The position numbers and the translations under genes were made by a program. Shown here in pieces: positions 23,764 to 28,793 of a stretch of 31,382 bases of DNA. The stretch's first letter is position 1. Every line of letters begins with the position of its first letter. The stretch covers positions 1 through 31,382 of the forward strand of contig DASYIY010000077.1 in NCBI GenBank assembly GCA_035997045.1, written 5' to 3'. The notes beneath the pieces are model-generated. The model saw only the letters and a list, made by a program, of their open reading frames with translations, did no database searches and was not told the DNA's origin. This stretch comes from VRUE01 sp035997045. GTDB lineage: Bacteria > Actinomycetota > Thermoleophilia > Solirubrobacterales > 70-9.

Positions 23764-23806
23764 CCGTAACGCGTTTTCCGTGAAATGGATGGAGAAAGCG
23801 TTACGG
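23764..23806. promoter_or_regulatory. Inverted repeat centred between divergent metallophosphoesterase and hydrolase promoters
   Basis: Arms 23764-23779 (CCGTAACGCGTTTTCC) and 23791-23806 (GGAGAAAGCGTTACGG) match at 14 of 16 positions around an 11-base centre. The outer nine bases, CCGTAACGC/GCGTTACGG, are perfect. The -10 hexamers TAGGTT (23743-23738, minus) and TAGACT (23838-23843, plus) lie on either side, so a dimer bound here could control both genes. Confidence 0.5.
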
Positions 23807-23849
23807 CCGGTCTTGGCTGCACAGCCAGTTACCAGGCTAGACTCTCCGC

Positions 23850-24767
23850 ATGGCCGAGTTGAGTGAGGAGCGCCTGGCGCCCGTCAACGGCATCGAGATC
23901 GCCTACCAGGAGGTGGGGGACCCCGACGCCGCGCCGCTGATGCTGGTGATGGGGCTGGGGACGCAGATGCTTGGTTGGGACGAGGAGTTCTGCGGGCTGC
24001 TGGCCGAGCGCGGCTTTCGCGTGGTCCGCTTCGACAACCGCGACATCGGCCACTCGACGATGATCGAATCGGGGGGCGTGCCGAGCCGGCTGGACCTCTT
24101 CCTCGGCCGCCGCGAGAGCGCCGCCTACCTGCTCTCGGACATGGCAAACGACGCGGTCGGACTGATGGACCACCTCGGGATCGGGTCGGCGCACGTCGTC
24201 GGCGCCTCGATGGGCGGGATGATCGGCCAGACGCTGGCGACCGAGCACGCCGAGCGGGTCCGCTCGCTGGTCTCGATCATGTCGACCACCGGTAGCCGCC
24301 GGGTGGGAACGCCGACGCTGAAGGCGTTCGGGGCGCTGCTGGCCAAAGCCCCGAAGGGCCGCGACGCTTACATCGAGCGCATCGTCAAGACCTTCAAGGT
24401 TGTCGGTTCTCCCGCCTACCCGATGGACGAGCAACGGTTTCGGGAGTTGGCGGGGCGGCTGTACGACCGCTCGCACAATCCCAAGGGCGTGCTGCGCCAG
24501 ATGCACGCGATCGGCGCCTCGGGCGACCGCACCGCGGCGCTGCGCAAGCTGCAGCTGCCGGCCACCGTGATCCACGGCACCCGCGATCCCCTGGTGCGCC
24601 CCAGCGGCGGCCGCGCCACCGCGCGAGCGATCCCCGGCGCCCGCCTGCGCATAGTCGAGGGCATGGGCCACGACCTGCCCCGCGACCTCTGGCCGACCTT
24701 CATCGGCGAGATCGCCGACACCGCATCGCGAGCGGGCTGGCGAGCCCCCGCCGCACAGCCCGCCTGA
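23850..24767 (+). CDS. Alpha/beta hydrolase (esterase)
   Basis: 305 residues. The triad is S120 in GASMGG, D246 in HGTRDPLV and H274 in GMGHDLP. The segment VVRFDNRDIGHST is typical of the branch that includes aclacinomycin methylesterase RdmC and related esterases. The substrate is not known. TAGACT (23838-23843) lies 6 bases before the ATG, with TTGGCT 19 bases further upstream, and no ribosome site is visible, which fits a leaderless mRNA. The stop codon ends one base before the 3' end of the convergent tRNA-Leu. Confidence 0.87.
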   Translation: MAELSEERLAPVNGIEIAYQEVGDPDAAPLMLVMGLGTQMLGWDEEFCGLLAERGFRVVRFDNRDIGHSTMIESGGVPSRLDLFLGRRESAAYLLSDMANDAVGLMDHLGIGSAHVVGASMGGMIGQTLATEHAERVRSLVSIMSTTGSRRVGTPTLKAFGALLAKAPKGRDAYIERIVKTFKVVGSPAYPMDEQRFRELAGRLYDRSHNPKGVLRQMHAIGASGDRTAALRKLQLPATVIHGTRDPLVRPSGGRATARAIPGARLRIVEGMGHDLPRDLWPTFIGEIADTASRAGWRAPAAQPA

Positions 24768-24768
24768 G

Positions 24769-24852
24769 TGCGGCTGAGAGGAGTCGAACCTCCACGGAGT
24801 TTCCTCCACACGGATCTGAACCGTGCGCGTCTACCAGTTCCGCCACAGCCGC
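24769..24852 (-). tRNA. tRNA-Leu (CAG)
   Basis: 84-nt class II tRNA with acceptor stem GCGGCTG/CAGCCGC. The anticodon loop TTCAGAT on stem CACGG/CCGTG gives CAG. The variable arm is GGAG/CTCC, the discriminator is A and CCA is not encoded. TAGATT (24868-24863), 10 bases upstream, is the probable -10 element. Confidence 0.97.
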
Positions 24853-24942
24853 GAGGCCAGGCAATCTACCGGTTTGCGATCCCACCGCCCGACCCGACCG
24901 CCCGGCGGCCCAACCGCTCCCTCGCTAGAATGGCCGACCCTC

Positions 24943-25015
24943 GCCGCTATCGTCTAGGGGACTAGGACGCTGGCTTCTCATGCCAGAAACCGGGGTTCGA
25001 ATCCCCGTAGCGGTA
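24943..25015 (+). tRNA. tRNA-Glu (CUC)
   Basis: 73-nt tRNA with acceptor stem GCCGCTA/TAGCGGT. The anticodon loop TTCTCAT on stem CTGGC/GCCAG gives CTC. The T arm is CGGGG/CCCCG and the discriminator is A. TAGAAT (24926-24931), 11 bases upstream, is a near-consensus -10 element. Confidence 0.97.
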
Positions 25016-25050
25016 CTGACCCAACGGTCGGTGGAAGGTCGGCCGGAAGC

Positions 25051-25269
25051 CTACGTAGCCCTCTGTGCGACCACGTTGTGCTCGGGGACATCGGTCTGGT
25101 CGCGCCCGCGGGCTTCGGGCTTGACCGTATAGAGCCATGTGTCCAACGGGGGTATGCCAAGGGCGCCAGGGACCGTTCCTTGTTTGATGGCCGTGATCTC
25201 CCCGGGAAGTCCCTGATCGACTAGGACGGCCTGGCCAACCTTGAAGTGTGGGGATTTAGCACTGCTCAC
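25051..25269 (-). CDS. 72-residue protein, probably SH3-like, unknown function
   Basis: The start is GTG 25269, with GGAAGGAG nine bases upstream; longer in-frame starts lack a ribosome site. The protein is beta-rich (HFKVGQAVLVDQG, PGEITAIKQG, TWLYTVKPEA), which suggests a small barrel of the SH3/KOW type. I do not recognise the family. It is on the same strand as, and 59 bases downstream of, the VapC-like toxin gene, so it could share that transcript. Confidence 0.65.
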   Translation of the reverse strand: MSSAKSPHFKVGQAVLVDQGLPGEITAIKQGTVPGALGIPPLDTWLYTVKPEARGRDQTDVPEHNVVAQRAT

Positions 25270-25328
25270 CGTGTCAATCTCCTTCCTCGGCTGCCGAAAT
25301 GTATTGTCTGCCCTGAGACTATCTTCTG

Positions 25329-25721
25329 TCAGAGAGCCACGACGGTGAGGCCCGGGACTCGCTGGAACTCGGTTGCGTTGGCGGTCGCGACCTCCATGCC
25401 ATGGCTTACTGCGGTCGCCGCGATCCACATGTCATGAGCACCGATCGTTTCACCCCCTCGCTCCAGCCCAGCCCAGATTTCGGCGTGGGATCTGGCAATT
25501 GAGGTCGTGATCGGCAGTGGCTCGATCGAAGAGATCAGGTGCTCGACGAAGGCTTGCCGCCGGGTGCGAACGCGATTGTCTTTGGCGCGGTGGACGCCAT
25601 GCAGCAGCTCGCTGGCCGTGATCACGCTGATTGCGCGCTCCCGCTCGCCAAGGGCGCGCTCAAGCGACAGACCCCGCCGCTCAACGTCGACCAATACGGA
25701 GGTGTCGATCAGGACGGCCAA
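25329..25721 (-). CDS. vapC: VapC-like PIN-domain toxin
   Basis: 130-residue PIN nuclease. The acidic residues are D6 (LIDTSVLVD), E38 (ASELLHG) and D97 (GAHDMWIAA). The last site, normally in a TxNxxDF segment, here reads TANATEF with E118 in place of Asp. VapC toxins cut specific RNAs, often tRNAs or rRNA, when their antitoxin is lost. The gene overlaps the upstream antitoxin gene by 13 bases, as expected for a coupled pair. Confidence 0.9.
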   Translation of the reverse strand: MAVLIDTSVLVDVERRGLSLERALGERERAISVITASELLHGVHRAKDNRVRTRRQAFVEHLISSIEPLPITTSIARSHAEIWAGLERGGETIGAHDMWIAATAVSHGMEVATANATEFQRVPGLTVVAL

Positions 25722-25969
25722 GCCGCGCTCGGCGGGCCGATCGTGTCGCGGCCCGCCTCCACGTCGCTTGCGAAGTCTCCGTCAACCGTCGGCGCGCTGT
25801 CCATCAACTCGCGCCAGCGCGCCGCAGAGACGAGCTGGCGGCCCTTGGCGGGGCGCATTTGCACGATTGGGATGCCGTTGCGAACGACCTCCACCTCCTC
25901 ACCAGCATCGACCCTGCTGATGACCTGCGAGAAGTTCCTGGAGACCTCGGTTGCGGTCAGGCGAGTCAT
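25709..25969 (-). CDS. Phd/YefM-type antitoxin
   Basis: 86 residues from ATG 25969. The N-terminal TRLTATEVSRNFSQVISRVDAGEEVEVVRNGIPIVQM is split by its pattern into the Phd DNA-binding fold, residues 1-50. The C-terminal half (ELMDSAPTVDGDFASDVEAGRD) is acidic and should wrap the toxin. It binds and neutralises the VapC product and probably represses the operon. TACACT (25981-25976) lies 6 bases before the ATG, so the antitoxin mRNA is probably leaderless while the toxin depends on coupling through the 13-base overlap. A longer reading frame from 26077 is unlikely because it would pass over this promoter. Confidence 0.9.
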   Translation of the reverse strand: MTRLTATEVSRNFSQVISRVDAGEEVEVVRNGIPIVQMRPAKGRQLVSAARWRELMDSAPTVDGDFASDVEAGRDTIGPPSAAWPS

Positions 25970-26060
25970 GTTGGGAGTGTATCGGATAAATCTGATTTGA
26001 CCCAAGGCATCGTTCCCAGCGGAACCGGATCGGCGGCGGGGGGTTCTCGTTTCGTGCGGC

Positions 26061-27278
26061 TCAGCCGGCCAACCCAAGCCGCACCAGGGCGGCCCGGGCG
26101 ATCATCCGCCGGGCGCCGGCGATGCCGCCGATCGAGCGGGTGCCGAAGTCCTCGACTCGCCCGGCGAGCTCGGCGTCGCGCGCCGCGGTCGAGTAGACGA
26201 GCTTGTCGAGTGGCGAGAAGCGTCGCCCGCTCGAGTAGTCGGAGATGAACCAGTGATGAGCGCGGAGTTCGCGACGGTGGCGCCGTGCGTAGGCCTTCAG
26301 AGCTCGGTCGAGCTCCCGATCCGATTCGTGCAGGGCCGGGCCGACTTCCTCGTCCAGCCAGTCCGCCGACTGGAACGCCCAGCCGCAGCCGACGCCGAAA
26401 AGCGGATCGGACGCCTGGGCGGCATCGCCGACAAACGCCATCCCCCGCGCCGCGGCGGGACGGATCGTGCTCGGCATCTCGAGCTTTCCGAACCATTTCG
26501 CGATCGGCTGCGCGCCGTCCAGGCTTGGAGCATCGGCGAGGCTCTGGAAGTGCGCGCGGACCGCCGGCTCCGGGTCGCCGCGAAACTCGTCCAGCCGTCG
26601 CTTGGACAGCATCACCGCGACCATCGAGACGCCCTCCTCGTTGGGGTGGATGTACGCCAAGTCGGGGTCGCTGAACCAGATCATCCCCCGGTTGGGATCG
26701 GGCAGCGGGACGTCCTTGAAGTAGGAGAAGTAGCAGAAGCGCTTGTGCGCTCGGACGCGCCCTGAGACCCCCGCCATCCGCGCCATCTGGGAATCGCGTC
26801 CGTCGGCGGCAACCACGAGCCTCGCCGTCAGCGTTCTCTCCTTGTCCCCGCGCCCCGAAACGCGGACGCCCTCGACCTGCTCATCGCCCTCGAGTCCGAC
26901 CGCCGTGAGGCCGGGCAGGTAGTCCACCCCCGGGGTCTCGATCGCCTGCCGGCGCACGATCGGATCGAGGACCGAGCGCCGCAGGTTCAAGCTGCGCAGG
27001 CCCCGATCGGGCGGGCGTATCCACCCGTAGCGCGTCCAGATGTCGCTCTGGGCTTGAACGGCGCCGGCGCTGCGGATCGCCGGCCCGATCCCAAGGCGCT
27101 CCATCGCCGGCACCGCACCAGCCTGGATGTTGTGGGTGCAGACGACCTTGTAGGCGTCGAGCTCGGGCCGCTTCTCCACCACGGCGACCCGAGCCCCCCG
27201 CAGCGCGAGCAGGCGAGCCGTAGCGCACCCGGCCAGACTCCCGCCGACGACCACGACGTCGTATTCGCGATCAGGCAT
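26061..27278 (-). CDS. FAD-dependent monooxygenase/geranylgeranyl reductase-like flavoprotein
   Basis: 405 residues of the para-hydroxybenzoate hydroxylase-like superfamily. The FAD-binding start VVVGGSLAGCATARLL is at 9-24, the DG motif VVAADGRDSQMAR at 155-167, and the GD motif FVGDAAQASDPLFGVGCGWAF at 282-302. The C-terminal ~90 residues are basic and helical. Members hydroxylate aromatic or polyketide substrates or reduce isoprenoids, and the substrate is not evident. Its ATG lies within the last eight bases of the upstream oxidase gene (ATGCCTGA), so the two are translationally coupled. Confidence 0.87.
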   Translation of the reverse strand: MPDREYDVVVVGGSLAGCATARLLALRGARVAVVEKRPELDAYKVVCTHNIQAGAVPAMERLGIGPAIRSAGAVQAQSDIWTRYGWIRPPDRGLRSLNLRRSVLDPIVRRQAIETPGVDYLPGLTAVGLEGDEQVEGVRVSGRGDKERTLTARLVVAADGRDSQMARMAGVSGRVRAHKRFCYFSYFKDVPLPDPNRGMIWFSDPDLAYIHPNEEGVSMVAVMLSKRRLDEFRGDPEPAVRAHFQSLADAPSLDGAQPIAKWFGKLEMPSTIRPAAARGMAFVGDAAQASDPLFGVGCGWAFQSADWLDEEVGPALHESDRELDRALKAYARRHRRELRAHHWFISDYSSGRRFSPLDKLVYSTAARDAELAGRVEDFGTRSIGGIAGARRMIARAALVRLGLAG

Positions 27279-28644
27279 TCGGCCGGATGTTCTGGTTGAC
27301 CCGAAAGAGGTTGTCGGGGTCGTATTTGGCCTTGACCTGGGCGAGGCGGTCGTAGTTGTCGCCGTAGCTCGCCCGCACTCGCTCCTGGCCCTCGTCCATC
27401 ATCATGTTCACGTAGGCGCCCCCCGCCGAGTAAGGGTGCAGGGCTTCGAAGTAATCGACGCACCAGCTACGGATGATGTCCGCGTTGGCGGGGTCGGGAT
27501 CGACGCCGGCGAAGACGGAACCCCAGTTGGCGTCGCGGTAGGCCCAGGGGGTGTCGGTCGGCCCGACGTCGTGGGCGGCTCCATCGATCGGGTAGAGGTG
27601 CATGGTCGACTTCCAGGTCGGCATCTCGGCTCCGAACTTGGCATGGGCCGCAATGGCCTCGTCGGAGATCTCCTTGACGAAGTCGGCACGCCAGTACCAC
27701 TGGTCCCCGGCCGGGTAGACCGGGTCGAAGGCACTCTGCAGCGCGGGCAGCGGCATCTCCTGCGGCCCGTGCAGCAGCGGCTCCGGAGTCGCCTCCAGCA
27801 GCGGGGCCATCGCCTCGGCGGCGTCTGCCGGGTCGCCCGAGTAGCACCAGACGACGCCGCTGACCTTGCGCAGGTGGAGCTCGTCGGGGAATGGCGGCGC
27901 CGGGGGAACGGAGGCGAAGGCGAAGAATCCGTTCAGCTCCCTGGGGGCGTTGAGGATGAAGTCGCGGTAGGCCGTCAATACCTCGGCGCCGTCCTCGACC
28001 GCCCAGAAGGTCGGGCCGCCGACGATCGTGCCGACCTCGTGTAGCCGGAAGACGAAGGAGGTAACGACGCCGAAGTTGCCGCCGCCGCCGCGAATCGCCC
28101 AGAAGAGGTCGGGATTCTCGTCTGCGGCTGCCCGTACCTGCTCGCCGCTGGCGAGAATGACATCGGCCTCGAGCAGGTTGTCGATGCTGAGACCGCATTT
28201 GCGGGTCAGGTGGCCGAGGCCGCCGCCCAGCGTGAGGCCGCCGACGCCGGTGGTCGAGATGATCCCGCTCGGCGTCGCCAGTCCGTGCTCGTTGGTCGCC
28301 GCATCGACTTCGCCCCACAGGCAGCCGCCGCCGACCCGGACCGTGCGGGCCTCGGGGTCGACCTCGATGCCCTTCAGTCCCGAAAGGTCGAGGACGACGC
28401 CGCCCTCGACGGTCCCCAGCCCGGCGCCGTTGTGGCCGCCGCCGCGGACCGCCAGCGGCAGGTCGTTGGCGCTGGCGAAGGCGATGACCGTCGCCACGTC
28501 GCCGGCGTCGGTGCAGGTGGCGATCAGCGCGGGACGCCGGTCGATCATCGCGTTGTTAACGGCGCGGGCATCCTCGTAGCCGGGGTCCTCGAGGCGGATC
28601 AGCCTTCCCTTGAAGCCGGTTATCTCACTGGGCGCGGTGCTCAT
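27271..28644 (-). CDS. FAD-linked oxidase of the BBE/6-hydroxynicotine oxidase type
   Basis: 457 residues. The FAD domain (about 40-210) contains VRGGGHNGAG with H71, the likely attachment site for an 8-alpha-histidyl FAD, then GGLTLGGGLGHLTRK and DNLLEADV. The second covalent site used by bicovalent members is isoleucine here (GLSIDNL), so only one FAD bond is expected. The C-terminal BBE segment is YDRLAQVKAKYDPDNLFRVNQNI. Such enzymes oxidise amines, alcohols or ring systems with O2. AAAGGAGGAACCG precedes the ATG. It is the first gene of the oxidase-monooxygenase operon and divergent from the LAL regulator. Confidence 0.9.
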   Translation of the reverse strand: MSTAPSEITGFKGRLIRLEDPGYEDARAVNNAMIDRRPALIATCTDAGDVATVIAFASANDLPLAVRGGGHNGAGLGTVEGGVVLDLSGLKGIEVDPEARTVRVGGGCLWGEVDAATNEHGLATPSGIISTTGVGGLTLGGGLGHLTRKCGLSIDNLLEADVILASGEQVRAAADENPDLFWAIRGGGGNFGVVTSFVFRLHEVGTIVGGPTFWAVEDGAEVLTAYRDFILNAPRELNGFFAFASVPPAPPFPDELHLRKVSGVVWCYSGDPADAAEAMAPLLEATPEPLLHGPQEMPLPALQSAFDPVYPAGDQWYWRADFVKEISDEAIAAHAKFGAEMPTWKSTMHLYPIDGAAHDVGPTDTPWAYRDANWGSVFAGVDPDPANADIIRSWCVDYFEALHPYSAGGAYVNMMMDEGQERVRASYGDNYDRLAQVKAKYDPDNLFRVNQNIRPNA

Positions 28645-28793
28645 CGGTTCCTCCTTTGGGGGGTCGTCTCAATCTCTTGCCGACGAGCGTAGAGCTGCGA
28701 ATTCCGCCTGTCATGACCTGATCTGACCCACTTCGAGCTGCGCCGTATCGGCCGATTCCAGGCGGAATAGTCAAGTCTGACTATCTTTTTCCC
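28645..28793. promoter_or_regulatory. Divergent promoters with matched operator arms (oxidase operon / LAL regulator)
   Basis: ATTCCGCCTG (28701-28710) and CAGGCGGAAT (28759-28768) are a perfect 10-base inverted repeat 48 bases apart. On the minus strand ATGACA (28714-28709), a 17-base spacer and TACGCT (28691-28686) form a good promoter for the oxidase operon, and one arm starts within its -35. On the plus strand TATCTT (28782-28787) lies 6 bases before the LAL ATG, and the other arm covers the -35 position. Each promoter therefore has one arm in the same orientation near its -35. Confidence 0.6.

Noticed and set aside
25992..28730. Near-identical 13-mers CTGATTTGACCCA (25992) and CTGATCTGACCCA (28718)
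   Set aside because: 12 of 13 matches only, in unrelated promoter positions; likely chance, though it could be revisited if a regulator motif is found.
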